Shown: positions 10,870 to 23,137 of the stretch, one piece after another
Layout of the letters: each line of letters begins with the position of its first letter
How positions within the stretch are numbered: the first letter of the stretch is position 1
Source: Omphalotus guepiniiformis
Taxonomy: Eukaryota; Basidiomycota; Agaricomycetes; Agaricales; Omphalotaceae
Assembly: GCA_028554645.1 (NCBI GenBank)
Contig: JAQOOI010000011.1
Coordinates: 124,001 to 188,000 of the forward strand
DNA length: 64,000 nt
Direction: 5' to 3'
Translations under genes and position numbers: made by a program
The notes under the pieces: generated by a model
The model's input: the letters and a program-made list of their open reading frames with translations, nothing else
The model's database searches: none
Told to the model about the DNA's origin: nothing

Positions 10870-11560
10870 GAAGTATCGAATATTAATTCGTCCGAGTTCG
10901 ACTCTTCCGGCGTACAACCAGGTCCCTCGAGGCGTACAACTCGGATGGCAACGCCGACGCCGACGAAGATGGAGCGTACACGGAACCATAGGAAGCGTCG
11001 GACGGAGCAGGGGATGATATTGGTATTCGGATATGAATTTCTGTGCTTGTTGACTCATACAAGGAACCTTGAGGCTTGTGGAAAAATTAGACAAGAAGCG
11101 GAACTTGCGCTGAGGCCCTGCATTCAACTGGTTTGAGTCCACGGAGAACCAAGATCCGATAGCGATAGCGCCAGCTCAATCTCGAAAGAGAACAGCAAGT
11201 TGGGTGTTGATGAAGGCGTTTGTTCCGGTTCTGTCGGTTCAGTTGGGTGAGTGAGGCAGGGTATCATCTCAGTGAAATCGATGAGCAAGGAATGGACTAT
11301 TGATGGAACTGAAGGAGTATTAGGATCTACTTATATTATATCAGAAATACGAAGAAAAAGACGCAAAAAATAAAACATACAGTGTTCGCTTCGTTCAAAT
11401 TTCTTGTCCTCAAATTAACACTATTCCAACAAGCTCGACTAACGCTTTCTTCTCATCAGGCCTTGAAACTTTGAAGATCTACCTCGCAGCACCACCGCAT
11501 CCCATTCTCATCCACTGCCGCTGAACTTTCGGCACAATATACGCGTCATCCACTTACTAC
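10870..11560 (-). pseudogene. decayed copy of the membrane-anchored Ser-rich gene at 14.0-15.55 kb
   Basis: Successive blocks match the downstream gene in the same order and orientation. The block near 10890-11060 matches 14273-14460. The CTGTCGGTTC/TGAAATCGAT blocks near 11235-11290 match 14788-14990. The block near 11450-11550, with ACTTTCGGCACAATAT, matches 15290-15390. Large parts are missing and no frame survives. It is therefore an old tandem duplicate reduced to a relic. Confidence 0.75.
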
Positions 11561-14017
11561 CGTGCCTTTGCGCGGTATATAAGGGTATATAATGACAAAA
11601 TAAGCACCGTAAGCCCGAGCCTAAAAGCGATGCTGAAGAGGCGTCCAATGGCAAAAGTCCGAGATAAGCAGAGTAACGGCTTATCGGAGGATAAGAATGT
11701 GACGTGACTGTGACCAACGTATAACTAGATTCGTCGCGTGACTAAATCTGTATACGTTTTGCTTCCGCTCCTCTACAGTCTCGTCACTCGAAGCATTCTT
11801 CTTTTTGTCGCCCGCCCGCCTCCCCTTTCAGCAATGGGTGTTCCAGGCCCTCCAGAGTTTCCTCGTCACCTGGCCCCAAAAGCTCAGGCCTCGGCCCTGC
11901 TGCGTTCGGATGCCGCATGCCCCTTCCCATCCGCGTCCCCTCTGCGAACTGGACGCGTCCAAGTCACGTGACCGGCATCTCGGCACCTCGGCAGCCCCGG
12001 GCCGGGCCCCAGGCAGACTCCCCTACTCGGATAAAGCATCGACTACCCTACTCGCATCTAGCATCGACTCATCCCTAACGACCCACTCACACGGACCACT
12101 TAAAGGATCATATTCCCAGGTACCTTTCCCCATGAGAACACCTCACCTGGGAATATCACTTACTCACTTCTCTCGGACACATAGGAATCTATCTTATACA
12201 GAGAAAGACCTAGAACTGCGTCTCGTGACAAGCGTGCCAGCTTTCGTTTAGATTTTGTATTTATTTGTCAATGTTAGTTTGTTGAAAACGTTTCTTCTTC
12301 CCGTCATCCTCTCGTCGCCGTTCCTCACGAATCCAGTCGAACGTTGAACTTGAGGGCCCCAAGTTTCGACTTCGCGAACGTGCTGGCAGGCTTCATTGCA
12401 TAAATGTATCGACGTGAATGGACCAAACCCCTGGACCGCAAGTTGAGAAAGAAATGCACCGAGGGGATCCTTCGTTTCTGAGCTGGATGTACGAACCTGA
12501 CCCAAGGATCGTCGTCTATCGATGAAGGAAGTACCTGTGGAGATTGAACCAGACCTTTGGAGCAATCGCCTTTAGTCGATGGACGTACAATGCAGTAAGT
12601 CGCGACGCGTGAACCAGACACCTGGAGCATTCGTCGAGGCAGTGCGAAAGTTCAACTCTATGTACGAGCTCGATGTGCAGAGCACGGTGTTTGTCTGGGT
12701 CTTGGGAGGGACAGGTACGTTCTTGTATCAATCATCAACGCAGGCTTTTAACGTTGACGTTGTAGCTCCTACCCGATTATTCGATTTGACAGTTCGTGCG
12801 GTACCAACCTTTTCTATTCCAAGGCCTCAGAGTCGACGTTTGTCGTTCTCGCCGTTTGCTTTTCACCGGGGCAAGAAAATGCTCCAAGAGGATTGCATTG
12901 TATGCGGACAATTGAGGGTGGGGCTTTTCCTGAGCTGCAGCGAGGAATTGTATGCATTCCAGTGACGGGCTAACTAGCGTATGTGAGTGTCCGTTTGACT
13001 AATTTCTGATTTTGGCGCTGACTCGAAACTTTCACTGTGATCTGCAGAGGCGGCGTGCTCCAAAGGAGTGACCTGAGAAGCATGCTACTCATGAAGCCTT
13101 GCGTTCCCGACTGACATATCATTTCCTGAGGTCTGCTAAAGATACCAATGGAAGGTCGAAAGCGTAAGCGTAAGGCAGGCGCTTACCTCGTGCGCGTAGA
13201 CAGTCGCCTCGATTCCTTTCGGGCAGCATTCGATTGCTGCGTTGGAGGGAATACCTATCCCCCTCACCTTCATCGTAATGAAGATTTGTGAATGTGTGAG
13301 TTATCCTGGAGGCTCGGAGACTGGGTTATACACCATACATACATACCTACCTCCGGGTACCGTTACACGTTGCATGCTCGCCGCGTCGTCTTGGACCACT
13401 TTCTGTCAGGATCTACCTTCCTTCTTCTCTTGACCCCCTCTTCTCTCAAACTGCACTGAACATGTCGCTCGATACTTGAGTATGATGAGATATTGTCATC
13501 TGTCGTGAATTCGGAGGTCTACCCTCACCCTCAACATGAACCACGGAGTCGAAATGTCGAGTATGAAATGGAATTATGCGTGGTTATCATACAAGAAGAA
13601 ATTGTGGTAGTTATGTCGGTCACCTTGGAGTAACAAGTACTCGAACCTCGCAATTTATAACGCCTCAGGCTAGTCAAAAGGTGAACTAAAATTAATTCAT
13701 CGATCGTTAACCTATAAATGCGCCTGTTCCGGACTCGGGTGTCTATGTCAGGGTTAGAGTTCGTACCTTAACATTCATCCTGAGTCTGCGATGGAGTACC
13801 CTCGATTTCATCCTCCTGCACAAATCTACGATGAGCCGGAGAAGACAAACGAGCATAAGTCAGTTGCAAGAAACAACCAAGGCAGAAAGCAAAAGAAATG
13901 AATTATATTATCACAAACTCGTGTACGTATATACTTACATATTTATCCGACCTAACTTTGTCTTTCTCCACGAGGTCGGTATCTACAGCATTCCATATTC
14001 ACCTCCATCTTACACTC
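11561..14017. other. gene-poor stretch, one doubtful ORF
   Basis: No recognisable gene. A 128-residue plus-strand frame at 12579-12965 contains a plausible 53-bp GTACGT...TTGTAG intron but resembles nothing I know. The minus strand of the same interval is also open in two frames. The stretch before 14017 has simple CACTCACACT repeats (about 14060-14120 extends into the next gene). I cannot support a gene here. Confidence 0.35.
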
Positions 14018-15554
14018 TCACCATCTCCTCGTACTCCCCCTAACCCCCGCCCAACTTCCACTTCCACTTCCACTCACACTCACACTACGAATACTACTCA
14101 CACTACGAATACTCTCGTCATCAGACCCGATTTCTGAAAACCTACTTCCACTTCCACTCCGCCTCCCATTCCCTAACTCCCTCTCAGACCTGCCTCGAGG
14201 ACTCTCATCAGATGACGACGACGAAGATGCGATTGAAAACACATCATCGTCAGCGTCAAATAGCGTCCGAGATGGACTCTCCTGGCGTACAAACGGATTC
14301 CTCGGAGAATCTCTAATCGAGGCGTACGACTCGGATGACAACGCTGATGCCAACGAGGATGACGAGGGGGCATACGCCGAAGCATAGGACGAGTCTGATG
14401 GTGCAGGAGATGGTGCAGCGTTGATACGTGTATCCGGATACAAATACTGCGCTTGTGCTGTGAGACTCGTACGAGGGACCGGAGTATGGGTTTGTGTCTG
14501 AAATTGTGTTTGAACAGGCGTAGCCGTCGTATGTGTATGCTCGTCGATAAGCCTCTGAACTTCCTCCCTTGATAAATACCTTCCTGTCCCTCTGATCGTA
14601 CCTGTACCCGCCTCCTCCCTTGACCTTACTGTTGGCCCTACATCATGTCCCTCAACGTCCTCAAACGGGTCCCCTCTAGAGCTAACGCTAGCCCCAGACA
14701 CAGTGGAGAAGTTTTCAATTTCGAACGAGAACGGCGAGTCGGGTCTTGAAGAGGGTGGTGAGACGAGATCTATCCCTTGTTCCGCTTCTGTCGGTTCGAT
14801 CGGGTGGGATAGGGATAGGGATGGAATTAGAGATGGAGAGGCGTAAGCGTAAAACGAGGGTTGCGCGTGTGCGTTGAACGATGGCGATGGTGACGATGAG
14901 GGAGCTTCATTAAGACTTGGGCTGGGAGTTGAATCGACAGAAGGAAAACTAGGTGGTGTCGGAGTAGCAGTCTCACTGAAATCGATAAGCGAGAATCGAT
15001 TCGTCGATGGGAGCGATGGAGACAATGTCACAGAGGAAGGTGAAGTCAATATATGTTCATTCTGCGTCGACTTGGTTATGTTTTCATGAGAATATGAACG
15101 AGAAAGATAGTAAAAAAAGCATACCGCGTTTACGGTTGCGTTATTCCTTCTCCTCAACGTAGCGTTATCAACACCTTCTCTCCATTCCAGCAACGACTTC
15201 ATCTCGACCGATCCTTCTCCATCTTCGTCTTCATCATCATCCGACTCGTTCAACTTCCTTGCAGTATTGATTCCAATGGGAACGAGCACACCTCCTCCTC
15301 CCTGTTGCCTTCTCATCCTCCTAGCTTCTCTCCTCGCACGTATCCCATCTCTCCACTGCTCAAACTTCGGCGCAATATGCGGGTCATACACAAACTACAC
15401 CGTACGTGCGTGCGTGCGTGCGTGGGGGAAGATAAGCACCAAGAAGTAAACGTTTAGATACCAACCCTAGACCCTAGCGACTCACCTCTTTAAACGCTAT
15501 CCCAGCCGCAACTGTCCCAACGATAGCTAACACATATACCGCTGGTGCTGGCAT
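14018..15554 (-). CDS. N-terminally membrane-anchored Ser-rich protein, unknown function
   Basis: Exon 1 (15554-15486) encodes a 23-residue hydrophobic start (VYVLAIVGTVAAGIAF), probably a signal anchor. A GTGAGT...GTGTAG intron follows, and exon 2 from 15394 continues in phase with FVYDPHIAPKFEQW and a very basic R-A-R-R-E-A-R-R stretch. A second intron (GTATGC at about 15123 to an ACGCAG acceptor, 63 bp) is a multiple of three and open, so it can be read through. The last 350 residues are low-complexity, rich in S, P, T and D/E. The pattern suggests a single-pass organelle or ER membrane protein with a long disordered cytosolic tail. Three degraded pieces of this gene lie elsewhere in the window (10.87, 23.5 and 61.1 kb), so it belongs to a locally duplicated set. 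Confidence 0.72.
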
Positions 15555-16482
15555 CGTCGTCGTCGTTCGTCCGTCTTCGTATGAGTGGATGGATAGATGG
15601 ACGGAAGTAGAAGAAAAGGTGTAGTTGATGGTCGCTGACAGGAAGGTTGCGGTTCTATGTAGTATGTCGGAGGCTGTGATACTCAGGACCCGGTTCACAG
15701 GGACTTGTCACCCGATGACATAATGTTACATAACAAATACACAACTGGCCGACCGTGCTATAGAGAGATCTCCCTGGATGGACCTGTTGGACTCATATCG
15801 ATGAACGTCGAGTGTAGGTACATGCAGAAAACGGTGTAGGTTACGTATACGAAAACGTAATGTACGAAGCAACTCTGATGTAGTCCTCGCATGGCAACCG
15901 ACAATGCAGATTCTGGAAAAAGAGCCTAAGGAGAGGTCTGAGAGCAAATGGGTTTCCATTAATGTTCGTAATTCATGAGCTCAATGTTCAAGTTCACTTT
16001 GTGCCTATGATATAGCTGTGTCCTTTATCCAAGAGAAAGGGACAAAGTCAACTGGGAAGATAGCAGCAGGTATATTGGCTCTATTAATTGTATGATACTG
16101 ACCCAAAGTCTGCATAGCATAAGGGATACACATATGTTCAGTCTTGTAGAAACTCACTGGTCGGTATATACAATATTGAATCTACCAGTAAGCATGCTCA
16201 CCACATGAAGGAGTGTGATTATGTACTTACTATCAGCCATTAGAGGCTAACTCACTGCATTATTGTTGCAATTTAGATGCAGATCAACGGAAATACAAGA
16301 TCTCTACAATGGTTAGATCAGTCACCAAGCAGATTTTATAAAAGAACCAACATCATTTGTATTTATAACAGTATCACATTTGGTACATCAAGACTCAGTT
16401 ACAAAGATTTGGGTTTTTTGTATACTTCTTTATGAGGGCATATTGGAGAATACATTCCAGAGTTAAGGCCTAATGAAGCTGA
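15555..16482. other. intergenic, nothing recognised
   Basis: Short frames only. From about 16000 the composition turns AT-rich. No RNA gene, repeat or transposon end was recognised. Confidence 0.4.
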
Positions 16483-16657
16483 AACTGGTTGAACAGTCTA
16501 CAGATCAAAGAATACATATCACAATCATGATGAATAATGAGAACTGGTTGAACAGTTGGAAAATTGAAAGATACATTTCACAGTCATAAATAAGGAACTG
16601 GTTGAGCAGTTGAGATATTCCCAGACAAGTGTATTAGAAACTGGTTGAACAGTTGAG
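16483..16657. repeat. interspersed tandem repeat downstream of the NLR
   Basis: The core AACTGGTTGAACAGTTGA starts at 16483, 16542, 16596 and 16639, with spacings of 59, 54 and 43 bp. The spacers share CATTTCACA(G/A)TCAT-like words. It lies just beyond the stop codon of the NLR and would fall in its 3' untranslated region. Confidence 0.75.
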
Positions 16658-16707
16658 ACCTGACCCTGGTTTACATCCAGAACTATCAAATTTCTGAAAG
16701 TGTAAAA

Positions 16708-19700
16708 TCATGCTGGGAACATATCCAAGATTGTGATATTCCCTGATACATGGCCAAAGCACACTTTGTGGCCATGTTGCTCCATTATCCTGATGTCTCG
16801 AGAACTTGGGGGTATCCAGAGTACATGCTGGGGATAACCAGCTGAACCAGAAGCAAAAATATGTAAACCATCCTCATCTGCTGATAGATAGTAAAGTGGA
16901 AAAGTTGAGTGAGTATATGAAAGACCTGGAAAGTCCAATTGTCACAACTGTAAGATAAGGTCTTAATAACATAGAGATGAAAGACATACTGGATTCAATG
17001 AGGCCAGTCAAAGTATTCCAAACAATTGTCACAGGTGGATAATAACCCTTTGAAATAACATGCAAGCTATCTGGAGAAAAGGCAACAGAGTGCACCCCAT
17101 CTGAATGGCCACTAAGGACCTGCTCTGTCTGACCAGTGGCTGTGTTCCAGATCCTGACATCACTGTCATATGAGCCAGACACCACATGCAAGCCATCTGG
17201 AGAAAAGGCAACAGAGGACACCCGACTTGTATGGCCAATAAGAACCTGCTCTGTCCGACCAGTGGCTGTGTTCCAGATTCTGACATCACTGTCCCATGAG
17301 CCAGACACCACATGCAAGCTATCTGGAGAAAAGGCAACAGAGTACACCCCACCTGAATGGCCACTAAGAACCTGCTCTGTCTGACCAGTGGCTGTATTCC
17401 AGATTCTGACATCTTTGTCATGTGAGCCAGACACCACATGCAAGCCATCTGGAGAAAAGGCAACAGAGCACACCTGATTAGAATGGCCACTAAGGACCTG
17501 CTCTGTCTGACCAGTGGCTGTGTTCCAGATTCTGACATTCTTCTCATGTGAGCCAGACACCACATGCAATCCATCTGGAGAAAAGGCAACAGAGTACACC
17601 CCACCTGAATGGCCACTAAGGACCTGCTCTGTCTGACCAGTGGCTGTGTTCCAGATTCTGACATCCTTGTCATGTGAGCCAGACACCACATGCAAGCCAT
17701 CTGGAGAAAAGGCAACGGAGTGCACCCCACCTGAATGTCCACTAAGGACCTGCTCTGTCCAACCAGTGGCTGTGTTCCAGATTCTGACATCCTTGTCATC
17801 TGAGCCAGACACCACATGTGAGCCATCTGGAGAAAAGGCAACAGAGTTCACCGAATGTGAATGGCCACTAAGGACCTGCTCTGTCTGACCAGTGGCTGTG
17901 TTCCAGATTCTGACATTCTTGTCCCATGAGCCAGACACCACATGCAAGCCATCTGGAGAAAAGGCAACAGAGCATACCTCATCTGAATGGCCACTAAGGA
18001 CCTGCTCTGTCTGACCAGTGGCTGTGTTCCAGATCCTGACACTTTTGTCCCATGAGCCAGACACCACATGCAAGCCATCTGGAGAATAGGCAACAGAGTA
18101 CACCACATCTGAATGTCCACTAAGGACCTGCTCCATCTGACCAGTGGCTGTGTTCCAGATTCTGACATTCTTGTCCCATGAGCCAAACACCACATGTGAG
18201 CCATCTGGAGAATAGGCAATACTTTCAACTGCATGTGGGTGATGCAGAATCTGCTCACATGCTCCCCATGATTCTTGAAGGCCACAGACAACTCTTGGCA
18301 ATGTGGCAGTAATATACTGTTCCTTGTATCTGTTGACAATACTTTGAGTGGGCAACCAGACCAGTGGTGAACTATAGATCATTGTAGGATATCTTGTCAC
18401 ACAATCAAGACTCTGAAGAATAAATGCCCTTCCTTCTACCAACCACTGTGAAACCTCCTGTTTATGTGATAGGCTTTGATTATTCTGCCAGTTATTGTTA
18501 TTAGCTCAAATTTATTAATCTTATTCAACATTTTACTTACCTTTACAGAGTGAAGCACTTTTAGCATACCTGGAGCTGCAACTCCTAGCTCATTGAGCAG
18601 GCTGAGATGCTCCAACCACTTCAGTAAATGAATGGAAAGAAAGCATTTCAAAAAATCCATATGGTTACTGTTAATGTATGTTCCAGCTTGGATCCAGTGT
18701 GCTGCCCAGTACTTGCAGCAGTATTCCAATGCAGGATGTTGCACCCAGATATACCAATTCGCAGTTCTTTCTGGAATTGTGCTTCTTAGTGTATCTGTCT
18801 GTATCTGACACACATTCTCATGCAGATGTGTAATCAGGTAGTTCAGACAGTATAGTGCAAGTTCTGCGTGATGGTGTGGAGTATCCAGATAATACTGATG
18901 TGCATTGCTTGGCTTCACCACATATTCAGGGAATGATGCATGAAAGACAGTCACAGCTGCATCTAAAGATTGTGGTAGATATAGCACAGACTGAAATGCT
19001 CTAAGGCATTGATTAAACTGAAATTCTGACCCCAATAAGTGCTGTATGACACTGATTGACAAGGGAGTCTGAAGACAAAGTATTGTGTGCAATACAAGTC
19101 TCCGCTTTTTAAGCTCCTGAGTTTCAATGTTTTGACTTGCTTTGGCAAGAATTTGGCCATAAAGCTGGTCTATTCCTTGATTGTGTAAAGTAGCAGACCC
19201 ATCAATAATCATCTTCAGACGGCTCTCAGGCTCATCAGCATCATCACTTTTGATGTACTGCACTGCAGTGGATGCATAAATGAAAAGCCTTCCAGCAAGT
19301 GTAGCCAACCTCTGAACATCATCTTTAACTTGGGGATGATAATTGAAGATGGATACAAGATGGAAGGAGAGGTACTTCATTATGTCCTCTTGAACAATCC
19401 TATTCTCAACATCTTGTAGCCTGAAGTACTGCCTACTAGGTGACTGGATGACAGCTCTCTGAATAGCTGGTTCAGGTCTGCTAGAGATGAAGATTTTGAT
19501 AGGAAGCTGGGGTGCATTCTCCATGAGGAGAGATAGAACAATAGATGTGGCTGAGGGATCACTGCACTCATCCAAGGCATCAATCACAATAACATTATTG
19601 TGAGGAAAATCTGCCTCAGTAAGTGGCTGTCTAAGAAGCACCTTAAATTGATGTGATGGTGAATATCCAGCAATACCACTGTTACTGGTAAGCACATCCA

Positions 19701-20284
19701 TAAGCTTATTAAGATAGGCAGGATGAAGGTCTGCAAGAGCTGCAGCAATGGTAGGAATGATATTCCTCACATTACTTCTGACATCAGAATTTCTGGAACA
19801 GAAGTAACTTGCTCCAAGCAGATTCCATGCATTTAGCTGCTGACAGAAGCTCTGTGCAATGGTAGATTTGCCAATACCAGCAATACCACTCAGCCAGAAG
19901 ACTCTTGAGCTGTCTTCATCAGTGGCCCATGTATAGAGTGAGGCAAGGACATCTGTTCGAGTGCCCTCTAGACAAGCAGAATGAGCTTCTGCCTTGAATG
20001 AAGCACCTATGACAGGATGCAATTGCTGGTGTATATCTACACATAATATTTAGTTACATCATTACTGACCAGAATTTATCTATTTACTTACACTGAAGCA
20101 GTTCAACTCTGTTTCTTGGCATGGAATTGTTAATGGTGAAATTACCACCACTGATGTTGAAATGATGAGCTTCTGAAAACATATCAGATCTGACTAGAGT
20201 TTGGTTTTGATGAGCAGAAGTGGTGGGAATGAACAATTGTCCAGGAGGTGAAGCTTGATCACCCCAGTGTGGATGAGAAGTCAT
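16708..20284 (-). CDS. NACHT-WD40 NOD-like receptor with N-terminal GGNFTI motif
   Basis: Exons 20284-20092, 20036-18541, 18445-16990 and 16925-16708, joined by GT-AG introns of 55, 95 and 64 bp in consistent phase, give 1120 residues. Residues 36-54 hold AHHFNISGGNFTIN, the short N-terminal motif. A NACHT NTPase follows, with Walker A GIAGIGKST (about 115) and Walker B VIVIDALDEC (about 215). From about residue 640 there are ten WD40 repeats of 42 residues, nearly identical in sequence (SVAFSPDGLHVVSGS, VRIWNTATGQTEQVLSGH). A diverged C-terminal blade closes the protein (LLWIPP-type signature, here VLWIPPSSRDI). Fungal NLRs of this build are cytosolic sensors in allorecognition and programmed cell death. 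The near-identity of the repeats suggests concerted evolution, as in the Podospora HNWD family (established there, inferred here). The intron at 16926-16989 uses the second of two AG acceptors, because the first reads into the wrong frame. Confidence 0.92.
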
Positions 20285-21820
20285 TTACAAGTGGATGCTG
20301 AAGGGCTGAAGCAGGATGGTGGTGGTTTGTGGAAGAGAGTGTTATGTGTAGATGTTTATCTGATCTTGATCTTTATCCTGATTGACAAGGTCACATTACT
20401 CGGTACAGCTATGACCTAATCAACATATCGGTCAATCTCCAGACCACAAGCCTTGCCAGTCCCACTTTTCCTCATCTTCGTCCCGAAAACATCCCGCCAG
20501 ATCCACATATACAGGAGAGAAAATCTACTGCAGGAATTGGAGCCTCAATTTATCACGACATGTGTTGTCGTTGTCGTTGCCGACTAGGGAGAGAATCTAT
20601 CGTTGTTGACGGAAGAGTCTAGACGGTGAGTTCTCCTTGGTATGTTCACGGATTCTGTTGGAAGAATGAATATGGAAGCCTGGGATCAGTCAATTGAGGA
20701 TTTCTGCTGTGAATGTTCGACAAAATTTTACGTTCTTCTGCTGTTTCTTCTCATTTAATGTTATCTGTCTTCATCTGGTTCGTACGGTGTCGTGGCATTC
20801 GTTTCGTATTGCTCCTATTTTATGTTTCCGAACGACTTTGTGAAAGCTGACAATCACTTCTTTCTTGTTCCCAGCACCCCAGGCTATTCAACCTCCCCAA
20901 TTCCTTCAATCCTTCTGCGCTCCCATTCTACACTACTTGATCAATATTCACAGCAGCATCGTGTCTCCACCAGCCCATGGAAGCCAGGTCCTCCCGTTCT
21001 TCCCTCCCACTTCCTGCATCCCTTACATCCCACCAAGTCGTGTTCCGGCCCCTTCCTTCCTCTACCCCAAGGATTTCTTGCCCCGATGAGCCGAACTTTG
21101 GACCCATCAAGCATACAGAAACATCGAACGGCTCAGGTTCATGACTCTATCACAGCTGAGGAGGATAACTCGGAAAAAGATGGAAGAATCATAAGGAGAC
21201 CTACGAAATCTAGACGGAGGATGCGCCGTTAATGATGATGATCGATGGTGATTTGTGCGAGGTACAAATCGAGTAGATTCCATATACTTTCCATTGTTGA
21301 TACGATGATAATCATTAAGACAGGCATTTTGTTAACTGGACTCTGCCAGGGATGGAATATCTTGGTTGTTATGTAGATGCATAGAGCAGAGCGTACCATT
21401 ACTCACGCTCGAGCTCGAAGTGAGCGCCGCTACTCCTCATGCTCATTTCTACAAGGTCATTGCGATGAAGGCAATTCCAATACCAAACGACGAACCGAAA
21501 CAGCATTCACCATTCCTCCACAATCTACACCAACGAAATAAAGACAAAGAACAGAATGATTAACCAGAAAAGATACCAAAAAAACCAAAGTCCTACGACA
21601 ACGAGGGTCTGTCGAGAGTTTACGTTACTACACATGATATTTGAGAGTCCGTGCTATAATGGAATCACTGCAAATGCAAAGCAAAAATACCAAGAGAAAA
21701 ACAGGAGGAGGGGCGGGGAGTAGAAACGAAAGAAAGTGCTAGTACTAATAGCGCGAGCGGTCAACCACTTGCATCCTTTAAGTCCAAAACATCGCGAACC
21801 AAATAAGAAGCCCTACTCTA
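20285..21820. other. NLR promoter region and chitin synthase downstream-type sequence, no supported gene
   Basis: 20285-20490 is the presumed NLR promoter and is shared with 63.57-63.77 kb. From about 20490 the sequence matches the region downstream of the intact chitin synthase. A plus-strand frame after a CCCAG acceptor-like site (20873 on) starts APQAIQPPQFLQSFCAPILH and is kept in all three copies, at 33174 and inverted near 63190. The frames diverge after about 30 residues. It may be a small spliced gene or a conserved 3' region; I cannot decide. Confidence 0.45.
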
Positions 21821-21823
21821 CAC

Positions 21824-23040
21824 TCTACTCTGCGAATATAGTGTCTATGGATTTGTTAAGGAAGTCTTTCCAAGACATAAGGCCAGCCTTGGGAAATTTA
21901 GCCATGACACCCTCGCGTGCAGTTCTATCGAATATGTTCATCAATCAACACGGTATGGTTTCAAAAACGAAAGTAGAAAAACTCACTTCTTCGTCATAGT
22001 CATTAAATCCTGCGTACTGAGATAATTCCGCCATGCACCAAACAACTCGTCGTCCGAGGGGTCAAGGTTCATACTAGGTCCAGCAAACGGACTGACAGAC
22101 GCCATAGAGAACGTAGACATCGGCCTCTACTCTTGAGCAGTGCGCATAGACGGAGGCATGAATCCACCCGAATGACCAGACCGTGATCCGAGGCTACCTC
22201 CCAATCCCATCATGTTGAAGCTCGATATCTTGATCGCCGGCAGCATCTTATCCATACCCATCCCGTAGGTACTAGCCGTATTCTGATAGGCCATCGGTGC
22301 ACTCTTCGGCATGTTATGACCGTAATCAGACCCTGCCACCAACGAGGGTAAATGGGGAACGGACGCTCCGTACTGCGATATGGGCTACGGTCCCGCACCC
22401 ATGATGAGAGAGGTTGCTGAGCGATCATTGAAACTTGACTCCCTGAGCGCAAGTTGGAGTTCGACGTATTGTTCATGGTGAGGTTGGTATCGCGGTAATA
22501 GTCCCTAGATTGAGAGGCTTGCTGATATGCATGGGGAGAATCTTCATGGCAACGACGTGCTTGAAAATTAGAGCGAGCCTTTCTGTATCCCGTTTCATCC
22601 GAATGACGCGATCCAGTATCCCAAGCTTCGGCTTCGTAATCTAGAGGTGAAAGTATTCAGTCGACGTTGAGGACACCTACAACAATGACACGCACCACTA
22701 AACTTCTTCAGCGGGATCATCGAATCGTCAAACTTGTCGTCTTCGTTGGTGATAACCTTCGTATCTCTGCCCTCTCCGATGACGAGACTATCCAACCGGA
22801 TTCACCCATACACCAGAGCGAGTTAACGGGTAAGCAAGAGCTGTACACGGGGTATCTGTTCAAAAGAGAGATGAGGGAGCACACGAAGGGAAAGACAACT
22901 GACGTACGAAAGGAGATACACCACCCATGGGCCATCCAACCAACCAGCCGCCCTTGACGATGAAAACCAGTGTTTGAAGACCATAACCAGCAGCAATCGT
23001 GATGGTAGCAAGTGAGAGGTGGCGTTGAAGATAAAACCGT
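21824..23040 (-). pseudogene. chitin synthase 3'-end pseudogene (R1 copy)
   Basis: Matches exons 7 to 10 and introns of the intact chitin synthase at 34482-35730, including the DEK_C-type last exon and the glycine/methionine-rich C-terminal tail. The frame is broken by substitutions and small indels; for example, the tail is split over two frames at 22127-22476. The copy lacks the motor and catalytic domains entirely. Similarity stops near 23040 at the same place as in the copy at 61.7 kb. Confidence 0.88.
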
Positions 23041-23137
23041 AGGATTGCCTAAGGCACAGATATAGTGAAGGGATAGAGAAGAACGTTTTGGGGACGTAGA
23101 GTAGATGGTTTGTCAATCAACTAATACCCATAATCGA

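Noticed and set aside
12248..12965. Genes on either strand at 12.25-12.97 kb
   Set aside because: Three overlapping frames on two strands compete, none has a recognisable motif, and a consistent multi-exon model could not be built.
17136..17888. Open frames on the plus strand across the WD40 region
   Set aside because: They are antisense echoes of the near-identical 126-bp repeats and repeat the same peptide in each unit; the minus-strand WD40 reading has all family signatures.
17029..18339. Second minus-strand frames with WCLAHMTRMSESGTQPLV repeats
   Set aside because: Shifted-frame translation of the WD40 array; no independent start, splice or domain support.
16480..18445. Possible CRISPR-like array (regular repeats)
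   Set aside because: Eukaryotic context; the long array is coding WD40 repeats and the short one has irregular spacing and no unique spacers of constant length.
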